Notes: generated by a model not told the origin, from the sequence alone. 64,000 nucleotides of DNA from Mucilaginibacter mali (GCF_013283875.1 NZ_CP054139.1:1984001-2048000), one strand, 5' to 3'; positions 1-9,079 are shown, numbered from the stretch's first letter. Numbers and translations: made by a program.

Positions 1-258
1 CATCACATTTAAACCCTCAATAGCGGCAGCCATGCGGGCGGTAGTCCAGCCGTTATGGCCGTAGTTAATATAATGGATGTTGGGTAACTCTTCACACACG
101 CGTGCCATATAACCAAGCGTGGTGCGGTTATTGGCTTCTTCTGGATGCCCGTCCAGGTAGGTGATGGAATCGCCAATGGCGGCCCAGCTCAGCTCTTTTT
201 TTGGAGCGCATGAGGTGCAAACAAACAGGAAAACTATCAGTAGTATCGATCTTTTCAT
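1..258 (-). CDS. SGNH/GDSL-family hydrolase lipoprotein (3' end outside window)
   Basis: The first 86 codons are present; the gene runs off the left edge. The start is the ATG at 258. The N-terminus is a hydrophobic signal ending in Cys-Thr-Ser-Cys, which fits a lipoprotein signal with the lipidated Cys at residue 17. Residues 29-33 read GDSIT, the block I serine motif of SGNH/GDSL esterases. A GHNGW stretch farther on fits the glycine/asparagine block. Such enzymes often remove acetyl or other ester groups from polysaccharides, which suits the glycosidase transcribed just before it (36 bp upstream). The substrate cannot be told from this fragment. Confidence 0.8.
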   Translation of the reverse strand, partial: MKRSILLIVFLFVCTSCAPKKELSWAAIGDSITYLDGHPEEANNRTTLGYMARVCEELPNIHYINYGHNGWTTARMAAAIEGLNVM

Positions 259-293
259 TATCAGCAGATATTGGTTCACCTAAAATAATAATA

Positions 294-1268
294 TTACTTC
301 GGCTGTGTCAAATTTATCTCTGTTGGTGCATCTCTGTCGCAACTAAGGGTACCATCAGCATTATACTTCAATTCGGTTACCTGTATCCAGCTACGCTTCC
401 TGACTTCGACAAAGTAAAACAGGTAAGCCCTGTCGTTACTGATCACCACATCGGCGTGGTCGCCTTTGGCGTTGTCCTCCTTGCCTGTACCTGGTTTTTC
501 CACAAGTCGTGCTTCCTGCCGCTTCCAGTTTAGCCAGTCGTCGCTACTGTATACACCCAGCCCTTTCCAGTTATCAACTATCAGCCAGTTATGTCCTTTC
601 CAGCTAAAGGCTATAGGGCCTTCGCCGGCCATATCATGCACGGCCTGTCCTTTATCCGTCCAGTTGTACAGATCTTTGCTATCGGCATAATAAATGGATT
701 TACCGGCCTTTTCATTGTTGTAAAACATGCGCCAGGTGCCGTCGGGCAATTTGACCACGTATGGGTCTATTACCTTTTCGTTCACCAGTTTTAAAACTGC
801 TTCATACTTCCAGTTGCGCAAATCCTTACTGGTTAAGTGTACAATTACGCGGGGATGGTTCCAGTCGGTAAATGTTCCCGGCACATAGGTGAGGTACATA
901 TGGTATAAGCCCTTATTTTCTATCAGCGCGGGGGCCCAATGGGTAAAACCCGAATCGGGCCGGTAATTGATATTTGCAGTATCTACATATTTCCAGTGCG
1001 CGCCATCAGCCGATTCGGCGATGCCTATACGCGTGCCATGTACCCAGGTAACCCCTTTGGCGTTCTCATCCGTCGCGCGGCGATTGGTGTAGAGCATCCA
1101 CCACTTTTTCGCTTTCTTATTCCAGATAATGGCCGGATCGGCTGCACCATCATAAACGGGATCGTGAAATAAAGGCTTATCGGCAATATGATTACTTTGC
1201 GCAAAGGTGTGTTTAATTGCTGCTAAATTTAAAACAAGCGCAATCATTAATAAAAACCTGGGTTTCAT
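294..1268 (-). CDS. GH43-like five-bladed beta-propeller glycosidase, secreted
   Basis: A 324-residue protein with a cleavable signal peptide (first 23 residues, ending TFAQ). The rest reads as a five-bladed beta-propeller of the GH43/GH117-like superfamily. Candidate acidic residues are D44 in an ADPAI motif, D168 in a VIDPYVV motif and E216 in an AGEGP motif, at the positions expected for base, modulator and acid. The gene lies upstream of the GDSL hydrolase in the same orientation and is divergent from a second GH43 gene across 200 bp. The family includes arabinosidases, xylosidases and galactosidases. Specificity is not assigned; periplasmic or surface action on plant or algal glycans is inferred. 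Confidence 0.75.
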   Translation of the reverse strand: MKPRFLLMIALVLNLAAIKHTFAQSNHIADKPLFHDPVYDGAADPAIIWNKKAKKWWMLYTNRRATDENAKGVTWVHGTRIGIAESADGAHWKYVDTANINYRPDSGFTHWAPALIENKGLYHMYLTYVPGTFTDWNHPRVIVHLTSKDLRNWKYEAVLKLVNEKVIDPYVVKLPDGTWRMFYNNEKAGKSIYYADSKDLYNWTDKGQAVHDMAGEGPIAFSWKGHNWLIVDNWKGLGVYSSDDWLNWKRQEARLVEKPGTGKEDNAKGDHADVVISNDRAYLFYFVEVRKRSWIQVTELKYNADGTLSCDRDAPTEINLTQPK

Positions 1269-1345
1269 AATTTTTTGGGTTCGCTGATATGAACAGATAA
1301 ATAAAAATAAACGTATGTTTGACGGTTATAATGGTATAACAAATA

Positions 1346-1391
1346 TATTTTACCGGGCATAATAAACCATCCTGTTCCATACGGTAAAATA
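1346..1391. promoter_or_regulatory. Inverted repeat between divergent GH43 genes
   Basis: Arms TATTTTACCG (1346-1355) and CGGTAAAATA (1382-1391) are perfect 10-bp complements separated by 26 nt. They lie in the 200-bp gap between two divergently transcribed GH43-type genes. The position fits an operator or a transcript hairpin; neither is proven. Confidence 0.3.
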
Positions 1392-1468
1392 AGGATGGAT
1401 TATTGCCTTTAACCTATTATTGAAGTATAAACCGATCGGCTCTCCGGAATGAAAATTAAAATCGCTAT

Positions 1469-2407
1469 ATGAAAAAGTTCATATTTCTGCTACTTATTGC
1501 TATTAGTTTTAATGCCTCTGCTCAGCAGGCAAAGGAAGTTTACCTTTTTAGTTACTTTAAAAACAACGGGCAGGATGGTTTACATTTAGCCTATAGCTAC
1601 GATGGCTTGAAATGGACAGCATTGAAAGGAGATAGTTCTTTCCTTACCCCAATGGTATCGAAGGATAAGCTAATGCGCGACCCTTGCATCATTCGTGGTG
1701 CCGATGGTATCTTCCACATGGTGTGGACCGATAGCTGGACCGATAAAGGCATTGGCTACGCCAGTTCGGCCGACATGATACATTGGTCGGAGCAGCAGCA
1801 ATTGCCGGTGATGGAAAAAGAAGCCAACGCGCTCAACTGCTGGGCACCCGAGATCACTTACGATAAGGCATCAAAAACATACATGATCTATTGGGCTACA
1901 ACTATCAAGGGTAAATATCCAACAGATACGCTGGTAGAAAAGGGCTATAACCACCGCATCTATTACATCACCACTAAAGACTTTAAAACCTATACGCCGA
2001 CCAAATTACTGTTCGACCCCGGTTTTAACAGTATCGACGCTACCATTGTGCCTGATGGCAAGCGCTTTATTATGTTCTTTAAGGATGAGACACCGCGCCC
2101 GCCACAAAAAAACATCAAGATAGCTTATGCCGATAAACTGACCGGCCCATACAGCAAACCATTGGATCCTATCACCGGAAATTACTGGGCCGAAGGACCG
2201 ACCACCTTGCGAGTAGGTGATAAGTGGATAGTTTATTTTGATAAATATACCCAGCATAAATATGGCGCCGTAACATCTACCGATTTGAAAAGCTGGACAG
2301 AGATATCAGATCAGATCAGTTTGCCAAAAGGCATCCGCCATGGTACGATATTGAAGATCACACCGGAAGAGTTGGCTAAAATTGTACACCCCGCAGATAA
2401 AAAATAA
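1469..2407 (+). CDS. Glycoside hydrolase family 43 protein, secreted
   Basis: A 312-residue protein with a signal peptide ending SASAQ near residue 19. The five-bladed propeller carries the GH43 pattern RDPCIIRG-DGIFHMVW with D71 as likely general base, SIDATIV with D190 as likely pKa modulator, and WAEGPT with E242 as likely acid. Length is that of a single-domain GH43 without an added carbohydrate-binding module. It is followed after 69 bp by a GH51 arabinofuranosidase in the same direction. The pair suggests release of arabinose from arabinan, arabinoxylan or arabinogalactan side chains. Exo- or endo-action and sugar specificity cannot be read from the sequence. Confidence 0.82.
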   Translation: MKKFIFLLLIAISFNASAQQAKEVYLFSYFKNNGQDGLHLAYSYDGLKWTALKGDSSFLTPMVSKDKLMRDPCIIRGADGIFHMVWTDSWTDKGIGYASSADMIHWSEQQQLPVMEKEANALNCWAPEITYDKASKTYMIYWATTIKGKYPTDTLVEKGYNHRIYYITTKDFKTYTPTKLLFDPGFNSIDATIVPDGKRFIMFFKDETPRPPQKNIKIAYADKLTGPYSKPLDPITGNYWAEGPTTLRVGDKWIVYFDKYTQHKYGAVTSTDLKSWTEISDQISLPKGIRHGTILKITPEELAKIVHPADKK

Positions 2408-2419
2408 CAATAATTGTAT

Positions 2420-2477
2420 TTTGTACATTTATTAATATTTTTTAGATTTACGGTGTAAACCAATCAAATCTAAAAAA
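2420..2477 (+). promoter_or_regulatory. Probable promoter plus inverted repeat ahead of the GH51 gene
   Basis: TTTG at 2420-2423 and TAGATTTA at 2443-2450 are 19 nt apart, close to the Bacteroidota -33/-7 arrangement (TTTG, TAnnTTTG). A perfect 12-bp inverted repeat, TTTTTTAGATTT (2438-2449) and AAATCTAAAAAA (2466-2477), overlaps the -7 element and reaches the first base of the start codon. A transcript starting about 7 nt after the -7 element would lack the first arm, so the symmetry would act at DNA level if it acts at all. Confidence 0.42.
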
Positions 2478-4027
2478 TGAAGCAACCTTTACAGTACTTT
2501 ATCGCGGGCGCATTGCTGTGTACTACCAGCCTATGGTCGTACGGACAAACCGCCAAAGCAACTATCAGCAACGATTCAAAGCTGGTGATCAGCAAACATA
2601 TTTATGGTCAGTTTGCCGAACACCTGGGCCGTGGTATTTACGATGGTTTTTGGGTAGATAAAAACATGCCGGTAAAAAAGCAGGACCGTATCCGTATGGA
2701 TATTGTGGAGGCGCTGCGTAAAATAAAGATCCCAAACCTGCGCTGGCCCGGCGGCTGCTTTGCCGATGAATATCACTGGCGCGATGGCATTGGCCCACGC
2801 GCTAACCGCCCTAAAATGGTGAACACTAACTGGGGCGGCGTAACCGAAGATAACAGCTTCGGCACCCACGAGTTTTTAGAACTGTGCAACCTGCTGGGTT
2901 GCGAGCCATATATTTCGGGTAACGTAGGCAGCGGCACCGTTCAGGAAATGTCGAACTGGGTAGAATATCTCAATTTTGATGGCGCAAGTCCGCTCACTAA
3001 CCTACGTAAAGTTAACGGGCACCCGGAACCGTTTAAAGTAAGCTTTTGGGGTGTAGGTAACGAAAGCTGGGGCTGCGGTGGTAATATGACGCCCGAGTAT
3101 TATAGCAACGAGTTTAGAAGATATGCCGCCTTTGCTAAGGATTATCATGACGCTAAACTGAAAAAGATAGCTACTGGCCCAAGCGATGCTGACTATAACT
3201 GGACAGAATCGCTGATGAAGAATGTGGGTACCCGCATGTGGGGTTTGGCGCTGCACCATTATACCCTGCCAACCGGCGATTGGAAAGATAAAGGCTCGGC
3301 TACACAATTTACCGAAGCCGATTACTTTAAAACCATGCAAAACTGCCTGAAAATGGAGGAGTTGGTTACCAAACATTCGGCCATTATGGACAAGTACGAC
3401 CCGGCTAAAAAAGTAGCTTTAGTGGTTGACGAATGGGGGATATGGACCAATGTAGAACCCGGCACCAACCCCGGCTTCCTTTATCAGCAAAACAGTATGC
3501 GCGATGCTTTGATTGCCGGAACTAACCTTAATATCTTCAACAACCATTGCGAGCGTGTGAAGATGGCTTGCCTGGCGCAAACAGTAAACGTGCTGCAATC
3601 GCTGGTGTTGACTAAAAAAGAGAAAATGATCCTGACGCCGACCTATCACGTTTTCGATCTATACAAAGTACACCAGGATGCCCGCTTTTTACCGATGAAA
3701 CTGGACGCGCCGGATTATGAACTGAACGGACAAAAGATACCGGCAGTAAATGCCTCTGCCTCGCAGGATGCCTCGGGCAAGGTGCATATCTCATTTGTAA
3801 ATCTGGATGCATCGAAGGATATCACTATAAAAGCCAATATGGGCGATATCAACTGGAACAATGTAACCGGGCAAATCCTTACATCGGCCAAGCTTACCGA
3901 TATTAATACCTTTGAAGAACCCGGTAAAATAAAGATCGCGCCATTTTCAGGTGCTAAAAAGGAGGGTGGTATCGTATCGGTGGTGCTGCCGGCGCATAGT
4001 GTTGTAGTGCTGGAGTTGAAGAATTAG
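2477..4027 (+). CDS. abfA: Alpha-L-arabinofuranosidase, GH51
   Basis: A 516-residue protein with a signal peptide (first ~24 residues, ending SYGQ). The (beta/alpha)8 domain starts with the GH51 signature [17 protein letters not shown] and [27 protein letters not shown] carries E196, the acid/base, and VVDEWG carries E319, the nucleophile. The C-terminal ~120 residues form the beta-sandwich usual in GH51. The enzyme removes terminal alpha-L-arabinofuranosyl groups from arabinan, arabinoxylan or pectin side chains. It is probably periplasmic and probably works with the GH43 protein encoded upstream. Length and motifs are complete and nothing is missing. Confidence 0.93.
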   Translation: MKQPLQYFIAGALLCTTSLWSYGQTAKATISNDSKLVISKHIYGQFAEHLGRGIYDGFWVDKNMPVKKQDRIRMDIVEALRKIKIPNLRWPGGCFADEYHWRDGIGPRANRPKMVNTNWGGVTEDNSFGTHEFLELCNLLGCEPYISGNVGSGTVQEMSNWVEYLNFDGASPLTNLRKVNGHPEPFKVSFWGVGNESWGCGGNMTPEYYSNEFRRYAAFAKDYHDAKLKKIATGPSDADYNWTESLMKNVGTRMWGLALHHYTLPTGDWKDKGSATQFTEADYFKTMQNCLKMEELVTKHSAIMDKYDPAKKVALVVDEWGIWTNVEPGTNPGFLYQQNSMRDALIAGTNLNIFNNHCERVKMACLAQTVNVLQSLVLTKKEKMILTPTYHVFDLYKVHQDARFLPMKLDAPDYELNGQKIPAVNASASQDASGKVHISFVNLDASKDITIKANMGDINWNNVTGQILTSAKLTDINTFEEPGKIKIAPFSGAKKEGGIVSVVLPAHSVVVLELKN

Positions 4028-4070
4028 AACCCCTCCCTAACCCTCCCCAAGGGGATGGAACTAAAAAGAG

Positions 4071-4167
4071 CTTGTCATTGCGAGCGATAGCGTGGCAATC
4101 CCATAGGACAATCGAAGTGGACCTGCTTATGAGATTGCCGCGTCGCTACGCTCCTCGCAATGACAAG
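4071..4167. repeat. Dispersed palindromic repeat, family A copy 1
   Basis: Arms CTTGTCATTGCGAG (4071-4084) and CTCGCAATGACAAG (4154-4167) are perfect 14-bp complements; the interior is partly complementary (GCGATAGCGTGGCAATCCC against GGATTGCC-type sequence). It sits between the convergent GH51 and GntR genes. The flank before it (CCAAGGGGATGG then CTAAAAAGAG) recurs before copy 2 near 19290, so the mobile or amplified unit is longer than the palindrome. Confidence 0.8.
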
Positions 4168-4172
4168 ACATT

Positions 4173-5204
4173 TCATAAAGACGACCTTAAGGTCAAATAA
4201 AACGGTACCTCAAATTTAGATGGGGTGCCGTTTTTAATAATATCGGCAGTCATTTCCCCCATTTTCTCAAAATCGGTAGAGATGGTGGTCAGGCCGTTAA
4301 GGATGATCTTTTTAAGCGGGGTTTCGTTGTAGGATATCACGCCGATATCTTCACCAATTTTTAACTTGGTTGACAGGATGCGCTCGATCAGGATCACCAG
4401 GTCATTCTCCATCAGGTTAATGAATACCTCACCTTTATTAATAGGCTCACTTTGGATATCGTGCACTACCTTATAGCTGAACGCGTATTGAATGCAAAAG
4501 CTAAAGAAGCCTTTCAATATCTCGTTAGGGAAGTAAGTATACTCGGGGAAGATGATCTTTAGCGTATTGTATTTGCTAAGTTGAGGTAGCGCTTCCTCCA
4601 GCACGTGGAAGATATCGCGCTCAAAGTTTTCATAAACCGCGCCAAAATCGCCGGTTACGCCGGGCACCAACTTATCCAGTAAGATCAGTTTTTCCTTTGG
4701 CAGGGTGTTGATGATCTCGTGCACATTCTCACCGCCATCCATAAAATGGGGAATGATCACATAATGGGTATAATCGTTGCTTTTGTTTTGCAGCAGCTTT
4801 TTAAAGAAGGCGAAATCGTTATTGTAAATATAAAAATCGATGGCGGCTTCGTTACCTAAGCCATCCACAATAGCATCGTACAATATTTTTTTGTGCGGAC
4901 TAAGCTTATTAAATATCAGGAAAACCTTATATTGCTGTTCGGCCTCGGCGTTTTTAATATAATATCCCTTGCCGGGCACCGATCCTAACAGCCCGATGGA
5001 CTTCAGGTATTTATAAGCCTTTTCAGCCGTATCGCGCGAGATCTCAAAATTGTAGTTCAGCTCGTTTATAGAGGGCAGTGTATCATTCTTCGTCAGCTTT
5101 CCTTCCCGTACACTTTGAATAATAGAATTGGCTAACTGCAGGTACTTTGGGGTAGATGAGTAATAGTCAATATAAATGTATTCTAAGAATAAAGAAGATT
5201 TCAT
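4173..5204 (-). CDS. GntR-family transcriptional regulator with LacI-type effector domain
   Basis: A 343-residue regulator read from the ATG at 5204. A frame continues 42 codons farther upstream, but that part crosses a likely operator and has no domain character. Residues ~8-75 form a GntR winged helix (LQLANSIIQSVREGKL, LPSINEL, SRDTAEKAYKYL). The remainder is a periplasmic-binding-protein-like effector domain of the LacI type, ending in the usual GLTTISTDFEKMG pattern. It is divergent from rhaT, so it most likely controls the rhamnose operon in response to L-rhamnose or a pathway intermediate. Two matching 20-bp sites in the gap support this. Repressor or activator action is not determined. 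Confidence 0.85.
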   Translation of the reverse strand: MKSSLFLEYIYIDYYSSTPKYLQLANSIIQSVREGKLTKNDTLPSINELNYNFEISRDTAEKAYKYLKSIGLLGSVPGKGYYIKNAEAEQQYKVFLIFNKLSPHKKILYDAIVDGLGNEAAIDFYIYNNDFAFFKKLLQNKSNDYTHYVIIPHFMDGGENVHEIINTLPKEKLILLDKLVPGVTGDFGAVYENFERDIFHVLEEALPQLSKYNTLKIIFPEYTYFPNEILKGFFSFCIQYAFSYKVVHDIQSEPINKGEVFINLMENDLVILIERILSTKLKIGEDIGVISYNETPLKKIILNGLTTISTDFEKMGEMTADIIKNGTPSKFEVPFYLTLRSSL

Positions 5205-5288
5205 GGCCTTATCACAAAACTGGTTAGTACTATTGGGGCCTAAATGTAAATTTATTCGCGATAAAATGCTAACAAATCTTAAATTAAT

Positions 5289-5308
5289 CATGACGGTGCA
5301 TGATGGCT
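5289..5308. promoter_or_regulatory. Candidate operator 1 of the GntR-type regulator
   Basis: CATGACGGTGCATGATGGCT lies 85-104 bp ahead of the regulator start and matches the second site at 5360-5379 at 18 of 20 positions. Together with the preceding bases it is a palindrome: ATCATG, 6 nt, CATGAT. A repeated symmetric element between a regulator and its divergent target is typical of an operator. Confidence 0.6.
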
Positions 5309-5359
5309 GGCTTAATACACTAACTATCAAAAAATAAAGCTATTTATTAACACTTTAAC

Positions 5360-5379
5360 CATGACAGTGCATGATAGCT
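5360..5379. promoter_or_regulatory. Candidate operator 2 of the GntR-type regulator
   Basis: CATGACAGTGCATGATAGCT, a direct copy of the site at 5289-5308, 71 bp away (about seven helical turns). It ends 17 nt before TAAATTTA (5397-5404), a possible -7 element of the rhaT promoter, so a bound protein would cover the -33 region. Confidence 0.6.
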
Positions 5380-5438
5380 ACTATATTATGCTTTTCTAAA
5401 TTTAGTCCGTCAATTACCAATTATAACAGATATAACAA

Positions 5439-6521
5439 ATGGAGATCATTTTTGGGGTTATTTTTCATTTTATAGGCGGCTTTGCCTCCGGAAGTTTTTA
5501 CATACCTTATAAAAAGGTAACAGGGTGGGCCTGGGAAAGCTTCTGGATAGTAGGCGGCCTGTTCTCATGGCTTATCGTGCCGCCATTGGCAGCATGGTTA
5601 ACTATTCCGCATTTTATGGATATTATCAGGAGTGCTGATAGTAGTGTGTTAACGTACACTTATATTTTTGGCGTACTGTGGGGGATTGGCGGTTTAACTT
5701 ATGGTTTAGGTGTGCGCTACCTGGGTGTATCCTTAGGCAGCACCATTATATTAGGCTTATGTTCGGTATTCGGTTCACTTGTGCCGTCTATATATTACCA
5801 GTTCAAACCGCAGCCGGGTAAAGACACTATCGAAACACTGGCTACTACGCAATGGGGACAATGGGTGCTGGTTGGTATAGTAGTTTGCGTAGTGGGTATT
5901 ATTATATGCGGCAGGGCAGGTAGTTTAAAAGAAAGGGAACTTTCTAAAGATCAGGAAGTCGCAACCAATAACAGCGATTATAAGTTTGGCCTGGGTATTA
6001 CCGTAGCTATCATATCGGGTGTGTTGAGCGCCTGCTTCGCCTTCGGTATAGATGCCGGTAAAAGCATGGCTAATATCGCCAATGATGCATGGAAGGCTAT
6101 TCACCCTAACCAGGGTAATTTCCTTTATCAAAACAATGTTACTTATGTAGTGATACTTTGGGGCGGTTTAACCACTAACTTTATATGGTGTATGATATTG
6201 AACGCGCGTAACAAAACGTTCGGTAACTACACTGATAGCAGAACCCCCTTATTAAAAAACTATTTGTTTTCGGCACTGGCCGGTACTACCTGGTTCCTGC
6301 AGTTCTTTTTCTACGGCATGGGCGAAAGCCGCTTAGGCAATGGCGCCAGCTCGTGGATATTACACATGGCCTTTATCATCCTGATTGCCAACACCTGGGG
6401 ATTGGTGCTGAAGGAATGGAAAGGCGTTAGCAAGAAAGCATTTACAACTGTTATAGTAGGTATTATCACCATCATACTTTCGGTAGTGATAGTAGGCTAC
6501 GGCAACTCTATAAAACCTTAA
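5439..6521 (+). CDS. rhaT: L-rhamnose/proton symporter RhaT
   Basis: A 360-residue integral membrane protein with about ten hydrophobic segments. The start, with FHFIGGFASGSFYIPYKKV and GWAWESFWIVGG, is characteristic of the RhaT family, and the WGIGGLTYGLGVRYLG segment also fits. It imports L-rhamnose across the inner membrane using the proton gradient. It is the first gene of the rhamnose operon, 20 bp before the aldolase fusion and divergent from the GntR-type regulator. Length agrees with the E. coli protein. No outer-membrane SusC/SusD pair is present nearby, so passage across the outer membrane must use a system outside this window. Confidence 0.93.
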   Translation: MEIIFGVIFHFIGGFASGSFYIPYKKVTGWAWESFWIVGGLFSWLIVPPLAAWLTIPHFMDIIRSADSSVLTYTYIFGVLWGIGGLTYGLGVRYLGVSLGSTIILGLCSVFGSLVPSIYYQFKPQPGKDTIETLATTQWGQWVLVGIVVCVVGIIICGRAGSLKERELSKDQEVATNNSDYKFGLGITVAIISGVLSACFAFGIDAGKSMANIANDAWKAIHPNQGNFLYQNNVTYVVILWGGLTTNFIWCMILNARNKTFGNYTDSRTPLLKNYLFSALAGTTWFLQFFFYGMGESRLGNGASSWILHMAFIILIANTWGLVLKEWKGVSKKAFTTVIVGIITIILSVVIVGYGNSIKP

Positions 6522-6541
6522 TTTTTTATATTAAACACAAT

Positions 6542-8662
6542 ATGTCAGTTAACACGATTGATTTTAAGCATGTAAGTTACCTGTGGGATGATGCAAAGGC
6601 GGCAGAGCTGGCCGGCGATGAGGTAGCACTATTAATATACCGTTCTAACCTGTTGGGCGCCGATCTGCGTTTAACCAACTATGGCGGCGGTAATACTTCG
6701 TGCAAAGCCATGGCCAAAGACCCCCTGACCGGTGAGGAAGTAGAAGTGATGTGGATAAAAGGTTCGGGTGGCGACATCGGTACGCTGAAAAAAAGTGGTT
6801 TAGCCGCTTTGTATGTAGACCGTTTGCGCAGCCTGAAAAATGTCTACCGTGGCATCGAGCACGAAGACGAAATGGTTGAGCTGTTTAACCATTGCATTTA
6901 CGACCTTGCTTCAAAAGCCCCTTCAATTGATACCCCGCTGCATGGTTTCCTGCCATTTAAGCACATCGACCACCTGCACCCCGACGCGGCTATCGCGATA
7001 GCTGCCGCTAAGGATGGCAAAAAGATCACCGAAGAATTATTCGGTGGTACTATTGGTTGGGTTGAGTGGCAAAAACCAGGTTTCGACCTTGGCCTGCAAC
7101 TGAAACAATGCCTTGATGAGAACCCGGGCATCCGTGGTATCATGCTGGGCTCGCACGGTTTGTTCACCTGGGGTGATACCGCTTACGAAAGCTATATGAA
7201 CACCCTTGAGGTAATTGAGCAATGTGCTGAATACCTGGAGCAAAACTATGGTAAAAAAGGCCCGGTATTTGGCGGCCAGAAAATAGAGAGCTTAGAAGCC
7301 GAAGCTCGTAAAGCACAGGCAGTTGCTTTAGCGCCGATACTGCGTGGTTTCTGCTCGTCAAAAACCAAAATGATCGGTCACTTTACCGATGATGCCCGTG
7401 TATTAGAGTTCACCAACTCTAACGACCTTGGCCGTTTGGCTCCACTGGGTACCAGCTGCCCTGACCACTTTCTGCGTACCAAGATCAGCCCGCTGGTGTT
7501 GGAACTGGAAGCAGGCGAGGACCTGAGCGATGTTGCCGCCCTAAAAGCGCGTTTAACCCCTGCATTTGAGGCTTACCGCAAAATGTACGAGGATTATTAC
7601 AATACCTGCAAGCACCCAAACAGCCCGGCCATTCGCGATGCTAATCCGGTGGTTATCCTGTACCCTGGTGTAGGTATGTTCACTTTTGCTAAAGATAAGC
7701 AGACCGCCCGTGTTGCTGCCGAGTTCTATATCAACGCCATCAACGTAATGAAAGGCGCCGAGGCTATCTCTGAGTATACTTCATTGCCACGCCAGGAAGC
7801 TTTCAATATCGAGTACTGGCTGTTGGAAGAAGCTAAATTACAGCGTATGCCTAAGCCGAAAGCATTATCAGGCCGTATCGCTTTAATTACCGGTAGTGCC
7901 GGTGGTATTGGTAAAGCTATCGCCAAAAAATTTGCCGAAGAAGGTGCCGTAGTGGTACTTAACGATATGAATGCCGAGCGTTTAGCTGAGGCTGGTGAAG
8001 AGTTTAAGAAATTATTTGGTAAAGACATTTACACTACAGCTGTATTAGATGTTACCAAGGGCGAAGATATTGCCGGCGCGGTAGCCGCGTCTATCCTGGC
8101 ATTTGGCGGTGTCGACCTGATCGTGAACAATGCCGGTCTGTCTATCTCTAAAACTATTGCCGATCATACCGAAAAAGATTGGGACTTATTATATGATGTA
8201 TTGGTGAAAGGCCAGTTCATGATCACTCAAGCCGCTGTTGCTGTAATGAAGAAACAGGACATTGGTGGCGATATCATCAACATCGTAAGCAAAAACGCTT
8301 TGGTTAGTGGCCCTAACAACGCTGGTTACGGTAGTGCCAAAGCTGCGCAAATGCACCTGAGCCGCCTTAACGCTGCCGAACTGGGTGTAGATAAGATCCG
8401 TGTGAACGTGGTTAACCCTGACGCGGTGATCAGCGATAGCAATATCTGGGCTGGTGGCTGGGCCGAAGGCCGTGCAAAAGCTTACGGTATCACCGTTGCC
8501 GAACTGCCTGCTTACTACGCGAAACGTACTTTACTGAACGAGATCATCTTACCGGACGATATCGCTAACGCCTGCTTCGCGCTTACCGGCGGTTTGCTTA
8601 ACAAATCGACAGGTAACGTAGTGAACGTTGACGGTGGTGTAGCTGCTGGTTTCGTTCGCTAA
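6542..8662 (+). CDS. rhaE: Bifunctional rhamnulose-1-phosphate aldolase / lactaldehyde dehydrogenase (aldolase-SDR fusion)
   Basis: A 706-residue fusion. Residues 1 to ~430 are a class II aldolase/adducin domain (GGGNTSCK, HGFLPFKHIDHLHPDA with metal-binding His, MLGSHGLFTWG). From ~443 there is a short-chain dehydrogenase with the cofactor motif TGSAGGIG and catalytic Y596/K600 in YGSAK. Fusions of this kind (RhaE/RhaEW, Bacillus YuxG type) cleave L-rhamnulose-1-phosphate to dihydroxyacetone phosphate and L-lactaldehyde and oxidise the lactaldehyde. Cytoplasmic. It is the second gene of the operon. A 102-bp palindrome-rich gap separates it from rhaM. Confidence 0.9.
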   Translation: MSVNTIDFKHVSYLWDDAKAAELAGDEVALLIYRSNLLGADLRLTNYGGGNTSCKAMAKDPLTGEEVEVMWIKGSGGDIGTLKKSGLAALYVDRLRSLKNVYRGIEHEDEMVELFNHCIYDLASKAPSIDTPLHGFLPFKHIDHLHPDAAIAIAAAKDGKKITEELFGGTIGWVEWQKPGFDLGLQLKQCLDENPGIRGIMLGSHGLFTWGDTAYESYMNTLEVIEQCAEYLEQNYGKKGPVFGGQKIESLEAEARKAQAVALAPILRGFCSSKTKMIGHFTDDARVLEFTNSNDLGRLAPLGTSCPDHFLRTKISPLVLELEAGEDLSDVAALKARLTPAFEAYRKMYEDYYNTCKHPNSPAIRDANPVVILYPGVGMFTFAKDKQTARVAAEFYINAINVMKGAEAISEYTSLPRQEAFNIEYWLLEEAKLQRMPKPKALSGRIALITGSAGGIGKAIAKKFAEEGAVVVLNDMNAERLAEAGEEFKKLFGKDIYTTAVLDVTKGEDIAGAVAASILAFGGVDLIVNNAGLSISKTIADHTEKDWDLLYDVLVKGQFMITQAAVAVMKKQDIGGDIINIVSKNALVSGPNNAGYGSAKAAQMHLSRLNAAELGVDKIRVNVVNPDAVISDSNIWAGGWAEGRAKAYGITVAELPAYYAKRTLLNEIILPDDIANACFALTGGLLNKSTGNVVNVDGGVAAGFVR

Positions 8663-8667
8663 CGCGA

Positions 8668-8764
8668 GTTAATAGTTGATTGGGTTGATTAAGTTGATTA
8701 AGTGAGTAGTTTTAACTTCTCGGCCAACTCAATCAACCTAATCAACTTAATCCAACTAATAACT
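8668..8764. repeat. Imperfect palindrome of GTTGATTAA units inside the rha operon
   Basis: The left half contains GTTGATTGG, GTTGATTAA and GTTGATTAA in tandem 9-bp units. The right half (AATCAACCTAATCAACTTAA) is its near complement. It fills the gap between the aldolase fusion and rhaM and ends at the base before the rhaM ATG. As RNA it would fold into a long AU-rich hairpin that could affect rhaM translation or mRNA processing. Confidence 0.65.
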
Positions 8765-9079
8765 ATGCAAAGAGTAGCCTTTAAAATGAAATTATTCCCC
8801 GGCCTGAAGGAGGAATATAAAAAGCGCCACGACGAAATATGGCCCGAATTATCGGCGTTATTGAAAGAGACCGGCGTAAGCGATTATTCCATATTTTTAG
8901 ACGAGGAAACCAATAGCCTGTTCGGCGTACTTAAAGTAACCGACAAGGCAAACCTTGATACCTTACCTGCGCAAGCCGTAATGCAAAAATGGTGGGCCTA
9001 TATGGGCGATATTATGGAGAGCAATCCCGATAATTCGCCGGTGAGCGTACCATTGACCGAGGTTTTTTATTTACCATAA
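8765..9079 (+). CDS. rhaM: L-rhamnose mutarotase
   Basis: A 104-residue protein from the ATG at 8765, matching the length of E. coli RhaM. A frame reaches back to a GTG at 8702, but those residues come from the palindromic repeat and are rejected. The family pattern is clear: [29 protein letters not shown], then the [17 protein letters not shown] segment. It interconverts the alpha and beta anomers of L-rhamnose so that the isomerase receives its preferred form. Cytoplasmic. It lies 18 bp before rhaI in the same operon. Confidence 0.93.
   Translation: MQRVAFKMKLFPGLKEEYKKRHDEIWPELSALLKETGVSDYSIFLDEETNSLFGVLKVTDKANLDTLPAQAVMQKWWAYMGDIMESNPDNSPVSVPLTEVFYLP

Noticed and set aside
5205..5330. 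42-residue N-terminal extension of the GntR regulator
   Set aside because: It covers a duplicated operator-like site and the winged helix begins only after the ATG at 5204.
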